Under the pieces are notes generated by a model. The model was not told the origin of the DNA and made no database searches. It saw only the letters and a program-made list of their open reading frames with translations. Below are positions 51,580-60,286 of a stretch of 64,000 nucleotides of DNA, in pieces (position 1 is the stretch's first letter; each line of letters opens with the position of its first letter). This stretch comes from Pseudomonas cremoris (GTDB taxonomy: Bacteria > Pseudomonadota > Gammaproteobacteria > Pseudomonadales > Pseudomonadaceae), in contig NZ_JAAXCY010000005.1 in the NCBI RefSeq assembly GCF_014230465.1, positions 496,001 through 560,000 of the forward strand, given 5' to 3'. Both the position numbers and the translations under genes were made by a program.

Positions 51580-52416
51580 ATGTTGAATCGTCCGTTCCTC
51601 GTCGCGCAGATCAGCGACCTGCACCTTAAAGCCGGCCAGCGCCTGACCTATGGCGTGGTCGATACCCTGGGCGCCTTGCGCCGTGCCGTCGACCATTTGA
51701 ACGCCAGTCACCCACGGCCCGATATCGTGGTGATCAGCGGTGATCTGGTGGACTTCGGCCGTGCCGATGAATACGCCGTGCTGCACCCCGAACTCGCACG
51801 CTTGCACATGCCGTGCTACCTGGTGCCCGGCAACCACGACAGCCGCGAGCCGTTGCTCGATGCGTTCCGCGATCACTGCTACTTACCGGTCTCGGCAGAC
51901 GGGCCTTTGGACTGGGTGGTGGACGAACATCCGCTGCGCCTGATCGGCCTCGACTCCACCATTCCCGGCGGTCACGGCGGCCAGTTGCTCGACAGCCAAT
52001 TGCAGTGGCTCGATGCGCAGTTGGCCTTGCGCCCTGATGTACCCACGTTGCTGATCCTGCATCACCCGCCGTTCATCAGTGGCATCGGCCATATGGACCG
52101 CGAACCCTTTATCAACGCTGCAGGTTTGGAGCGTGTAGTCGCCCGTCATCCGCAAGTGGAGCGCCTGCTGTGCGGGCACTTGCACCGTCCGATGCAGCGC
52201 CGCTTTGGCGGTAGCTTGAGTTGTGTCTGCCCCGGCACCTCCCACCAGATCGTGCTGGATTTGCAAGAAGCGGCGCCCGCGCATTTTAACCTGGAGCCGG
52301 CGGGCTATTTGCTGCATCGCTGGGACGCGCAGCAAGGTTTGATCAGCCACAACGGTGTGTTCGGGAACTACCCCGGCCCGTATCCGTTTTATGACGCGCA
52401 TGGATTGATTGACTGA
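51580..52416 (+). CDS. Metallophosphoesterase, GpdQ/CpdA-like phosphodiesterase
   Basis: The 278-residue cytoplasmic enzyme has the full calcineurin-type metal set: D-x-H in ISDLHL (about residues 12-17), GD in VVISGDLVD, GNHD in VPGNHDSRE, HHPPF, and GHLHRP. This is the class III cyclic nucleotide/glycerophosphodiester phosphodiesterase group (CpdA, GpdQ). It lies 6 bases after the ATPase gene in the LacI-controlled transport operon, so it probably cleaves the imported substrate, for example a glycerophosphodiester or cyclic nucleotide. Confidence 0.92.
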   Translation: MLNRPFLVAQISDLHLKAGQRLTYGVVDTLGALRRAVDHLNASHPRPDIVVISGDLVDFGRADEYAVLHPELARLHMPCYLVPGNHDSREPLLDAFRDHCYLPVSADGPLDWVVDEHPLRLIGLDSTIPGGHGGQLLDSQLQWLDAQLALRPDVPTLLILHHPPFISGIGHMDREPFINAAGLERVVARHPQVERLLCGHLHRPMQRRFGGSLSCVCPGTSHQIVLDLQEAAPAHFNLEPAGYLLHRWDAQQGLISHNGVFGNYPGPYPFYDAHGLID

Positions 52417-52553
52417 AGGTGTACGGAGGTTCTTTCGCTCAACTAACACCCTGATCGTGAGTTAACGCACCGGCCAACCCGAGTTTGGCCGTGTGCTTCC
52501 TGCTGCCCATTTTTTGCGCCCGGAACTTGGATTCCGCGCCGGAGTTCGTCCTG

Positions 52554-53873
52554 ATGAAAGCCACTTTGAATGTTTTAAGCGTATTGACCGGCAGCCTGGG
52601 CATTGCCCTGAGCCCCTTGGCTTCGGCTGATTTTTTGAGCGACAGCAAAGCCAACTTGAGCATGCGCAACTTCTACTTCAACAACGACAACCGTGACGGT
52701 ATCGCCGCACCCTCGAAGACCGAGGAATGGGGTCAGGCGTTTATCCTCAACTACCAATCCGGGTTTACCGACGGCACTGTCGGTTTCGGCCTGGACGCTA
52801 TCGGCATGCTCGGTGTGACCCTCGACAGCGGCACCGGCCGTCACGTGGGCAGCTCGATGATCCCCAATGACGACGGCAAGGCCGCTGATAACTGGGCCCG
52901 TGGCGGCGCGACGGCCAAGGCCCGCTTCGCCCAGACCGAACTGCGCTACGGCTACCTGCGCCCGAACCTGCCGATCCTGGTGAGCAACGATGGCCGGCTG
53001 TTGCCGCAGTCTTTTGAGGGCGGCCAGATCACCAGCAAGGACATCGACAACCTGACCCTGATCGGCGGCCAGTTGCAGCACACCACCGGTCGTGGCTCCA
53101 GCGACCGCAGCGGCCTGGCAGCGGCGGGCGGTACCCAGGAAAGTAATAAGTTCAACTATGCCGGTGCCGATTACCAAGTGAACAAGGACCTGCTGGTCCA
53201 GTACTACTACGCCAACCTTGAAGACTATTACCAACAGCACTTTGCCGGTTTGATCCATGTATTACCGTTGGGCGACTACGGCTCATTGAAGACCGACCTG
53301 CGCTACTTCAAGACCACTTCCGATGGCAAGAACAGCAACGCCGCTGGCCGTGCCGAAGGCTACAAGTTCAGCGGTTATACCAAGAACGGCAACGGTGAAA
53401 TCGACAACAACACCTGGAGTGCGGCGTTCATCTACTCCCTGGGCCCGCACGCGATCACTGCCGGCTACCAGCAAGTGTCGGACGACAGTAACTTCGCCCA
53501 ACTCAACCAGGGCGGCCTGGTGAATAAAGGCGAGGGCGGCTCCAGCCTGTACCTCTACACCGACCGTACCGTGCAGACCTTCATCCAGGCCGGCGAGCGC
53601 ACGGCGTTTGCGCAATATGCCTACGACTTTGCCGCGCTGGGCGTGCCGGGTTTGAAGGCGTCGATGATGTACTTGAAGGGTGACCATATCCTCACCACCA
53701 GCGGCAGCGATGCCAGCGAATGGGAGCGGGATATTTCCCTGGACTATGTGGTGCAGAGCGGCACGTTCAAGAACGTCGGGTTTGGCTGGCGTAACGGCGT
53801 GTCCCGCAGTGAGGTGGCCAGGGACCAGGATCAGAACCGGGTGTTTGTGAACTATTCGATTCCGTTGATGTAA
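52554..53873 (+). CDS. OprD-family outer-membrane porin
   Basis: The 439-residue porin has a signal peptide ending PLASADF, then LSDSKANLSMRNFYFNNDNRD (typical OprD start), EEWGQAFILNYQSGFTDGTVGFGLDAIGMLGVTLDSG and a C-terminus RDQDQNRVFVNYSIPLM. OprD/OccD/OccK proteins let small carboxylates, amino acids and similar solutes through. The ATG at 52554 matches the signal peptide start. It follows the phosphodiesterase by 137 bases on the same strand and probably supplies the outer-membrane path of the same uptake system. Confidence 0.92.
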   Translation: MKATLNVLSVLTGSLGIALSPLASADFLSDSKANLSMRNFYFNNDNRDGIAAPSKTEEWGQAFILNYQSGFTDGTVGFGLDAIGMLGVTLDSGTGRHVGSSMIPNDDGKAADNWARGGATAKARFAQTELRYGYLRPNLPILVSNDGRLLPQSFEGGQITSKDIDNLTLIGGQLQHTTGRGSSDRSGLAAAGGTQESNKFNYAGADYQVNKDLLVQYYYANLEDYYQQHFAGLIHVLPLGDYGSLKTDLRYFKTTSDGKNSNAAGRAEGYKFSGYTKNGNGEIDNNTWSAAFIYSLGPHAITAGYQQVSDDSNFAQLNQGGLVNKGEGGSSLYLYTDRTVQTFIQAGERTAFAQYAYDFAALGVPGLKASMMYLKGDHILTTSGSDASEWERDISLDYVVQSGTFKNVGFGWRNGVSRSEVARDQDQNRVFVNYSIPLM

Positions 53874-53895
53874 GCCACCTCAGAGTGCGGTTCGC

Positions 53896-54006
53896 TCAGA
53901 ACACCAGGCGGCCCGTACTCGCCAACAACCAGGCGAGGCTGCCGATGCCGATCAGGCTGAAAGCAAGAGCAAGGGCGTGCGCCAACAGTACCGTCAACGG
54001 GTGCAT
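53896..54006 (-). CDS. Possible small membrane protein (36 residues)
   Basis: The minus strand has an ATG at 54006 with AGGAAG 7 bases upstream and a frame of 36 codons ending TGA. The product starts MHPLTVLLAHALALAF, continues with a hydrophobic segment around SLIGIGSLAWLLAS and ends GRLVF. Nearly the whole peptide could be one or two membrane spans. No known family is recognised. It is convergent with the OprD gene. The rest of the 440-base gap (53874-54313) holds the family-2 REPIN. Confidence 0.45.
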   Translation of the reverse strand: MHPLTVLLAHALALAFSLIGIGSLAWLLASTGRLVF

Positions 54007-54115
54007 GGGTGTGCTTCCTGGGTGAGGAGGGAGGCACGATTATGAAAAACGTTGGTGCTTGGATACAGACGCTGGTGGATATTTCAGTGATAAGCAAAAG
54101 GTATTCACACAATTT

Positions 54116-54248
54116 TGTAGTGAGCGGGCTTGCCCCGCGCTGGGTGGCGAAGCCGCCCCAATAAGGAAGCTGCGGTGTTTCAGAAAAACCGAGGTGCCTG
54201 GGTTTGGGCGGCTTCGCCACCCAGCGCGGGGCAAGCCCGCTCACTACA
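54116..54248. repeat. REPIN, family 2 (long form)
   Basis: The copy has the same outer arms (TGTAGTGAGCGGGCTTGCCC/GGGCAAGCCCGCTCACTACA), inner GGGTGGCGAAGCC/GGCTTCGCCACCC arms and CCCAATAAGGA as 21030-21163. Identity is high in the arms and lower in the centre. Confidence 0.9.
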
Positions 54249-54313
54249 GGAAGCCATGTGTTGGCAGGTAAGGAGTGTTCGGCTACACATCCCCCCGGCA
54301 CCACCAAACGCTA

Positions 54314-55402
54314 TCAGGTATTGGTCTTGAGCTTGGTCCACAACCGCGTCGCCAACCGCGCGATGGCGGGTGGCAGGTCTTCGACGATGAACAGCTTGTC
54401 CATCACGCTTTTCGGCGGGTAGATCGCCAGGTCCTGTTTCACCGCCGGGGTGAGGAACTCATCGGCAGCGCTGTTGGGGTTGGCGTAGTGGATGCTGTTG
54501 CTGATGTTGGCGATCACCTTAGGGTCGAGCAGGTAGTTCATGTAGGCGTAGGCGTTCTTTTCATGAGGCGCGGCCTTGGGCATCACGACCATGTCCAGCC
54601 ACAGCGTGGAGCCTTCTTCGGGAATGGAGTAGGCGATGTCGATACCGTTCTTGGCTTCCTTCGCGCTGGCCGCCGCTTGCACCACGTCGCCGTTGAAGCC
54701 GATCACCGCGCAGATATTGCCGTTGGCCAGGTCGCTGATGTACTTCGATGCATGGAAATACTGAATGTACGGTCGGATCTTCAACAGCGCCTGCTCGGCC
54801 TTTTTGTAGTCGGCAGGCTCGTGGCTGTGGTGGGGAAGGCCCAGGTAGTTGAGGGTGATAGGCAGGATCTGCGTGGGGTTGTCGATGATCGCCACGCCGC
54901 AGGTGCTGAGTTTCTTAATCGTGTCTTCATCGAAAAACATCTTCCAGGAGCGGGTCACGTCGGTGTTGCCAAAGATCGCCTTGATCTTCTCGACGTTGTA
55001 GCCAATGCCCGCCGTGCCCCACATATACGGGAAGCCGTACCGGTTGCCGGGGTCGTTGGTCTCGAGTTTTTGCATCAGCACTGGATCGAGGTTTTTCCAG
55101 TTCGGCAACTGGCTGCGGTCGAGTTTCTGGATAGCCCCGGCCTTGATCATCCGTGACAGGAAGTGGTTCGAAGGGCTGACCACGTCGTAGCCGGTGTTGC
55201 CGGTCATCAGCTTGGATTCGAGTACTTCGTTGCTGTCATGAATGTCGTAGGTGGCCTTGATCCCGGTGGCCTGGGTAAAGCGCGTCAGGGTGTCGTCGGC
55301 GATGTAGCCGTTCCAGTTGGAGATGTTCACTTCTTCGGCGGCCTGACTGGCCATCGAAAACACGCTGAGCATGACCGCCACGGACAATCGGTTGATGTGC
55401 AT
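54314..55402 (-). CDS. Polyamine ABC transporter substrate-binding protein, PotF/SpuD-like
   Basis: The 362-residue periplasmic protein has a signal peptide ending ASQAAEE and the PotF blocks VNISNWNGYIADDTLTRFTQATGIK, YDIHDSNEVLESKLMTGNTGYDVVSPSNHFLSRMIKAGAIQKLD, LPNWKNLDPVLMQKLE and DPGNRYGFPYMWGTAGIGYN. PotF/SpuD/SpuE bind putrescine or spermidine. No permease or ATPase is adjacent, so it must share one elsewhere. The ATG at 55402 has AAGGTG upstream (a GTG lies 9 bases earlier). It is 19 bases downstream of an FAD oxidase gene. Confidence 0.92.
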   Translation of the reverse strand: MHINRLSVAVMLSVFSMASQAAEEVNISNWNGYIADDTLTRFTQATGIKATYDIHDSNEVLESKLMTGNTGYDVVSPSNHFLSRMIKAGAIQKLDRSQLPNWKNLDPVLMQKLETNDPGNRYGFPYMWGTAGIGYNVEKIKAIFGNTDVTRSWKMFFDEDTIKKLSTCGVAIIDNPTQILPITLNYLGLPHHSHEPADYKKAEQALLKIRPYIQYFHASKYISDLANGNICAVIGFNGDVVQAAASAKEAKNGIDIAYSIPEEGSTLWLDMVVMPKAAPHEKNAYAYMNYLLDPKVIANISNSIHYANPNSAADEFLTPAVKQDLAIYPPKSVMDKLFIVEDLPPAIARLATRLWTKLKTNT

Positions 55403-55421
55403 TGCATTCACCTTTTTTGTT

Positions 55422-56741
55422 TTAGATTTCGGAACGGGCGCGCACCGCTTCGATGCGCATGCGCAGCAGGGCGCCGAGGTCGAACAAGGGGCGCGGTGGC
55501 AGCCAGCCAGGTTGTGCGCGCTGGATCACCGATTGCAGCAATGATGAGTGTTCACCACTGGCCCATTCGGCCATCAGCCGACCCCACAAGGTGCCGCGCG
55601 CCACTCCCGAACCGTTGCAACCGGCGATGGCGTACAGGTTGTTTTCGACCCTGGCGAAATACGGCTGGCCGGAGCGCGACGCGCTGAGGTGGCCGGTCCA
55701 GGTGTAGTGGATGTCCTGCTCGGTGAGCCACGGAAAACGCCGTTGCAAACCGCGCATGTGGTGCTGGCGGCGCTGCTGCAAGTCATCGTTGGACACGTCG
55801 CGCGTGCGGTATTCAGCGGTGTTGCGGATCATCACGCGACGGTCCGGAGTCAAGCGCACGGTGGCCCCCAATGGCCGTGTGGAGAGCACGCCCCATGGCT
55901 CGGCGGCGCATTCCTTGGCGGTGAGCGGGCGGGTGAGGCTGGCGCTGAGTTCCATGGGGAAGGTGGCGCTGTTGCCCAGGCCCACACGCGGGATAAAGGC
56001 ATTCAGGCACACCAGCGTTTGCCGCGCCTCGACGCTCCCGGCCTCGCTGCGTGCGCGGATGGCGCCGTTGGCCATGCGTTCCAGGCCGGTGATGGCGGTG
56101 TGTTCAAACAGGCTGACATTCGCCGGCAGCGCCTCCAGCAGGCCTCTTACGTACTTGGCCGGCTGCAACAACGCGTTGCCACTGCCGCACCAGATACCGG
56201 CCTGGTAATGCGCGGTGCCGAGGGCTTGGCGCAGTGCATCGCCTTGCAGGAAATCGGCGGACGCACCCAGGGCGCGCAAGGTCGCGAGCTTGGCCTCGAC
56301 GTGGCTGAGTTTGTCGGAGTCGTGCACGGCGAAGAAATAGCCGTTGTCGCGAAAATCGCAGTCGATGCCGTGTCTGCTGATGCGTTGGCGCACCTCATCG
56401 CTGGCAGCACGTGAAATGGCGGTGTCCACTTCAAAGCCGGCGAATCCCGCGCTGCCCATCAGTTCGTTTTCCGCCGGGTGCTCGTGCGCCACCACAAACC
56501 CCGAGTTACGGGCCGAGGCGCCTTGTGCGGCATGTTGCCGATCAATGATCACGATGTGCGCTTCGGGGTGCAGCGCCGCCAGGCTGTGGGCAGCGCTGAG
56601 CCCGGTGATGCCGGCGCCGATCACCAGCCAGTCGGCCTGCAGCGTGCCTTGCACGGCGGCGCGGGCGGGCAGGGGTTCGGTTTGGGCTATCCAGCCACAG
56701 ATATTGTCCACGGTAACCTCGGCTGCATGCGCTGTTCGCAT
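55422..56741 (-). CDS. FAD-dependent oxidoreductase, gamma-glutamylputrescine oxidase (PuuB)-like
   Basis: The 439-residue flavoprotein has the FAD site ADWLVIGAGITGLSAAHSLAALHP (about residues 36-59), QHAAQGASARNSGFVVAHEHP and a C-terminal AIAGCNGSGVARGTLWGRLMAEW. The ARNSGF block is typical of PuuB/PauB-like oxidases. Its neighbour, a PotF-like binding protein, supports polyamine or amine oxidation. It is divergent from a LysR gene 86 bases away. Confidence 0.88.
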   Translation of the reverse strand: MRTAHAAEVTVDNICGWIAQTEPLPARAAVQGTLQADWLVIGAGITGLSAAHSLAALHPEAHIVIIDRQHAAQGASARNSGFVVAHEHPAENELMGSAGFAGFEVDTAISRAASDEVRQRISRHGIDCDFRDNGYFFAVHDSDKLSHVEAKLATLRALGASADFLQGDALRQALGTAHYQAGIWCGSGNALLQPAKYVRGLLEALPANVSLFEHTAITGLERMANGAIRARSEAGSVEARQTLVCLNAFIPRVGLGNSATFPMELSASLTRPLTAKECAAEPWGVLSTRPLGATVRLTPDRRVMIRNTAEYRTRDVSNDDLQQRRQHHMRGLQRRFPWLTEQDIHYTWTGHLSASRSGQPYFARVENNLYAIAGCNGSGVARGTLWGRLMAEWASGEHSSLLQSVIQRAQPGWLPPRPLFDLGALLRMRIEAVRARSEI

Positions 56742-56827
56742 GGATGGTTTAAGTCGATGGCTGGAATTTATAGGGGCTTGGGTGATACAACCAACGTTAT
56801 AAAATCATCCAGCTATTCGGAAAGCGC

Positions 56828-57703
56828 ATGGATAAGATTCGTCACGTGCCGTCGTTGCAGGGCCTGCAAGCGTTGGTGGAAGTCAGCGACAGCGAAAGCT
56901 TCACCCTGGCGGCGCAAACGCTGTGCCTGACCCAGAGCGCAGTCAGCCGCCAGATCCAGCAATTGGAAAGCCACTTCGGTGTGGCGCTGATCACCCGCAC
57001 CAGCCGTCGCCTGCAATTGACGGCTGAGGGCGAGCAGGTGTTGGCCAGTGCGCGCAGTATCCTGGCGCAACTCAAGGGGCTGGAGGACCGTATTTCACCG
57101 CACAAACGTCCGTTCCGCATTCGCCTGCATGTGTCGCTGGCGGTGCGCTGGTTGCTGCCCAAGTTGAGTGACTTCTATCGGCAGCACCCGGACATTTCCC
57201 TCGCGATTGAGACAGTCGCCACCGAGGTGGTCGAGCCCGCCGGCGACAGTGATGCCTACATCCAATACCTGCCCAAGGTGCCGAACGATCAGGCCTGCCT
57301 GACGCTGTTCCAGGAAAAGCTGGTGCCGGTATGCGCGCCCCACCTTGGGCCGCTGGCAACGCTGCAAGACCTGCAGCGCGTGGCGCTGCTGCACCGTTCG
57401 GTCGACAAGCAAGACTGGCGCGTATGGCTGGCGGCTCACGGCGCCGAGGCGTTGGAAGATTACCGGCACATTCCGTTCAACCTTGATGAGCTGGCGCTGG
57501 ATGCCGCTGCGCGAGGGTTGGGCGTGGCGATGACCGACCAGACGCTGGCCGCCGAGTCCATCGAACGCGGTGTGCTGGTAGTGCCTTTCGGTGAACCACT
57601 GGAAACGGGCGGTGTGTACGCGCTGTGCCTGCAACCGATGGCGGCGTCTCACCCGGGGTGCAAGGTGCTGAGGGAGTGGTTTACCCGTCAGGCGCAGCGC
57701 TGA
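56828..57703 (+). CDS. LysR-family regulator (GcvA-like), divergent from the amine oxidase
   Basis: The 291-residue regulator has the GcvA-type helix-turn-helix (LPSLQGLQ form: HVPSLQGLQALVEVSDSESFTLAAQTLCLTQSAVSRQIQQLESHFGVALITRTSRRLQLT) and the C-terminal co-inducer domain. It is divergent from the oxidase/PotF-like unit and probably controls it. The LysE gene follows 72 bases downstream. Confidence 0.9.
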   Translation: MDKIRHVPSLQGLQALVEVSDSESFTLAAQTLCLTQSAVSRQIQQLESHFGVALITRTSRRLQLTAEGEQVLASARSILAQLKGLEDRISPHKRPFRIRLHVSLAVRWLLPKLSDFYRQHPDISLAIETVATEVVEPAGDSDAYIQYLPKVPNDQACLTLFQEKLVPVCAPHLGPLATLQDLQRVALLHRSVDKQDWRVWLAAHGAEALEDYRHIPFNLDELALDAAARGLGVAMTDQTLAAESIERGVLVVPFGEPLETGGVYALCLQPMAASHPGCKVLREWFTRQAQR

Positions 57704-57775
57704 ACTACAAACGTACAAGAATTCGCCCAGCCCGCCTCAGTAGACTCGAATCACTTCCTCTACTGCAGGTTTTTC

Positions 57776-58387
57776 ATGGACATTTTCCTCTACGCATTCA
57801 GCGTCATGTACAGCCCGGGCCCGGTGAACTTCATGGGCCTCAATGCCGGGCTTACCGGCCAGTTTCGCCGCTCCACCGGGTTCTTCATCGGCGTTGGCTG
57901 TGCGATGTTGCTGCTGTTCGTGTTGTTCGGCTACACCGGCGAGGCGATCATTTCCCAGGCGGCGTTGCCGTACATCTCGTTGATCGGCGGTGTGTACACG
58001 CTGTACCTGGCCTATCAGGTATTCACCGCGCGCACGGTGGTGGATGAGGCGTCCTCAACGGCGCCGGCCAAGACCCTCACGTTCTGGAATGGCTTGGTGA
58101 TTCAGTTGCTCAACCCCAAGGGCATCATGGCGGTGCTGCCGATCACCAGCGTGATGTTGCCGGCGGCGCATATCACCGGTGTGTCCATCGCGGTGGTGTC
58201 GGCACTGCTGGCGTTTGGCGCGTTCGGCGCGCCGTGGATTTACTCGCTGCTGGGTGCACTACTGGGGCGGCGTATCAACGGCACGTCGGCGTTTACCGTG
58301 TTTAATCGCTGCATGGGGATTGCGTTGGCGGTGTGTGCGTATTTCATGTTTCACGCGTTTTATGTGCACCTGATACCCAGCGTTTAG
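57776..58387 (+). CDS. LysE-family amino acid exporter
   Basis: The 203-residue inner-membrane protein has about six membrane segments and the LysE/RhtB start SVMYSPGPVNFMGLNAGLTGQFRRSTGFFIGVGCAM, then GGVYTLYLAYQVF and FWNGLVIQLLNPKGIMAVLPI. The family exports amino acids or related compounds. It lies in the same direction as the LysR gene but may have its own promoter; a REPIN follows. Confidence 0.92.
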   Translation: MDIFLYAFSVMYSPGPVNFMGLNAGLTGQFRRSTGFFIGVGCAMLLLFVLFGYTGEAIISQAALPYISLIGGVYTLYLAYQVFTARTVVDEASSTAPAKTLTFWNGLVIQLLNPKGIMAVLPITSVMLPAAHITGVSIAVVSALLAFGAFGAPWIYSLLGALLGRRINGTSAFTVFNRCMGIALAVCAYFMFHAFYVHLIPSV

Positions 58388-58399
58388 CACCGTCAACCT

Positions 58400-58486
58400 G
58401 TGGGAGCGGGCTTGCTCGCGAAAGCGGTGGTTCAGTCAAAGATTTATTGCCTGATACTCCGCTTTCGCGAGCAAGCCCGCTCCCAC
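58400..58486. repeat. REPIN, family 1
   Basis: An inverted REP pair lies between the convergent LysE and DUF1624 genes. Confidence 0.9.
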
Positions 58487-58503
58487 ATTTGGATTGTGTG
58501 GGG

Positions 58504-59658
58504 TCAGAGGTATTTGAGCCAGGCAATGTCCCGACGCCTTGCTTTCAGTTCGGCAAACCATTGCACTGGCCAATACAATGCAATCGGCAATACCAGCGCC
58601 ACCAGCCAAATCGCCCCAATACCTTCGAAGCCAAAATACTTGCCCTGGTTAAGCCCAAACAGCGCTACACACACTACATAAAGAATTTTCAATACATACA
58701 GGTGCAGCAAATAAAAGAACATCGGCGCTGCCCCAAAGGTGGCCAGCACGCCAATCCAACGTTTGTGCCCCGCGCGTTCGAACGCCAGCAACAGCAGCAA
58801 ACCAACCCCCAGCGTCAGCGCCAAAAACAACAGTGACGGCGGGTACTTGGTCACGTTGAAAAAACTCATCAAGGTCTGCACGCCATTGTCATAGGCCTGC
58901 CAGGGTTTTTCGCCGTAGCCGTTGAAAGCCCGCAGCACCCAAAACCCAATTAGAGCACCAGCGCCCGACAGCCACAGATAGCGCTGACGCACCGCCGGCG
59001 GCATGCCATTGGCAAACCATGGACCCAGCCCGTAGCCCAGGGCGATCACGCCGATCCACGGCAGCACCGGATAGGTGGTGCGCAGGCGCAGAGTGTCACT
59101 CACATCGATCCAGCCGCGTTCATGCAGGATCGCCCACAGGTTTTGCAACGCCGACCCCGGCGCGAAGTGCAAACCATCCAGCAGGTTGTGCCCGCCGATG
59201 ATCACCAGCGCCACGCCCACCAGAAATGCGCGCGGCAACCACACCAGCGCTGCAAGGGCGAGCATGCTCACGCCGATGGCCCAGATCACTTGCATATAGA
59301 TCACGCTGGGCGGCAACTGGAAGGTCCAGGCGAAGTTGACCAAGGTGAATTCCAGCACCACCAGGAACAACCCGCGCTTGAACAGGAACGCCGACACGTC
59401 GCGGCGCCCCTGGTATTTCTGGCCGTACAGCCACGCCGACAACCCCGTGAGCAACACAAATACCGGCGCACACAGGTGGGCGAGGGTACGGCTGATAAAC
59501 AGCGCGGGCTCGGTGCTGTCGATGTTCATCGGGTCGCTGACCTGGCGGTGCAGCAGGAAGGTTTCGCGCACGTGGTCCAGCAACATGAACAGGATCACCA
59601 GGCCGCGCAGGGCGTCGATGGAAAGCAGGCGTTGGCGCAGGGGAACAGCGTCGGTCAT
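58504..59658 (-). CDS. DUF1624/HGSNAT-type membrane acyltransferase-like protein
   Basis: The 384-residue integral membrane protein has about 10 membrane segments and the start RLLSIDALRGLVILFMLLDHVRETFLLHRQVSDPMNI, where LDALRG-like and DH residues are the family signature shared with heparan-alpha-glucosaminide N-acetyltransferase and other acyltransferases. The DUF1624 members of this type in bacteria lack a known substrate. It is divergent from the sigma factor gene; no operon partner is visible. Confidence 0.85.
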   Translation of the reverse strand: MTDAVPLRQRLLSIDALRGLVILFMLLDHVRETFLLHRQVSDPMNIDSTEPALFISRTLAHLCAPVFVLLTGLSAWLYGQKYQGRRDVSAFLFKRGLFLVVLEFTLVNFAWTFQLPPSVIYMQVIWAIGVSMLALAALVWLPRAFLVGVALVIIGGHNLLDGLHFAPGSALQNLWAILHERGWIDVSDTLRLRTTYPVLPWIGVIALGYGLGPWFANGMPPAVRQRYLWLSGAGALIGFWVLRAFNGYGEKPWQAYDNGVQTLMSFFNVTKYPPSLLFLALTLGVGLLLLLAFERAGHKRWIGVLATFGAAPMFFYLLHLYVLKILYVVCVALFGLNQGKYFGFEGIGAIWLVALVLPIALYWPVQWFAELKARRRDIAWLKYL

Positions 59659-59743
59659 AGGGGAGATCGCAGGGCTGAGTGGAAAATTGGCGTTATCCTA
59701 TAACATTAATTTGTGCGTTGCCGCGTTTCACCCCGACAGATTA

Positions 59744-59766
59744 GAATGCGATCAATTCTTAATTAC
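59744..59766 (+). promoter_or_regulatory. Weak candidate Fur box before the sigma factor gene
   Basis: GAATGCGATC, AATTCTTAATTAC lies 23 bases before the sigma factor ATG and loosely fits a Pseudomonas Fur box. Iron control of FecI-type sigma factors is common, but the match is poor. Confidence 0.3.
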
Positions 59767-59788
59767 TTCCGGGCTCCGGGTGATCTGC

Positions 59789-60286
59789 ATGTCGACTTCG
59801 CTCAATCTGCCTGTCCAGGCGTTGTACTGCGAACACCACGGATGGTTGTACCGCTGGCTCGATCGCAAGCTGGGCAATGCCAGTGATGCGGCGGACCTGG
59901 CCCATGACACCTTCGTGCGCCTGCTCTCCCGCCAAAACAATGCGGGGTTCGGCAGCGAGCCGCGTGCGTTACTCACGCACATCGCCAAGGGCTTGATGAT
60001 CGACAGCTGGCGCCGCCAGGAAGTCGAGCGCGCCTACCTGGAAACCATCGCCCACCTGCCGGAGCAGGAGGTGCCGTCGCCGGAAACCCGCTGGTTGATC
60101 CTTGAAGCGCTGTACCGCATCGAAGCCATGCTGCGGGATTTGCCGGAGAAAACCCGGCAGGCATTCCTGATGTCGCAGATTGACGGGCTGACCTACCCGC
60201 AGATCGCCGATGAGTTGAAGGTGTCGCTGGTCTCGGTCAAACGCTATATGCGCGACGCGTTCCTTGCGTGCCTGAGCGTGGCATGA
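59789..60286 (+). CDS. ECF sigma factor, FecI-like
   Basis: The 165-residue sigma factor has region 2 (YRWLDRKLGNASDAADLAHDTFVRLLSR) and region 4 (LPEKTRQAFLMSQIDGLTYPQIADELKVSLVSVKRYM), the usual iron-starvation ECF form. The ATG at 59789 gives the normal length. It overlaps the FecR-like gene by ATGA (60283-60286). It would direct transcription of the receptor gene downstream when released by the FecR-like protein. Confidence 0.93.
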   Translation: MSTSLNLPVQALYCEHHGWLYRWLDRKLGNASDAADLAHDTFVRLLSRQNNAGFGSEPRALLTHIAKGLMIDSWRRQEVERAYLETIAHLPEQEVPSPETRWLILEALYRIEAMLRDLPEKTRQAFLMSQIDGLTYPQIADELKVSLVSVKRYMRDAFLACLSVA

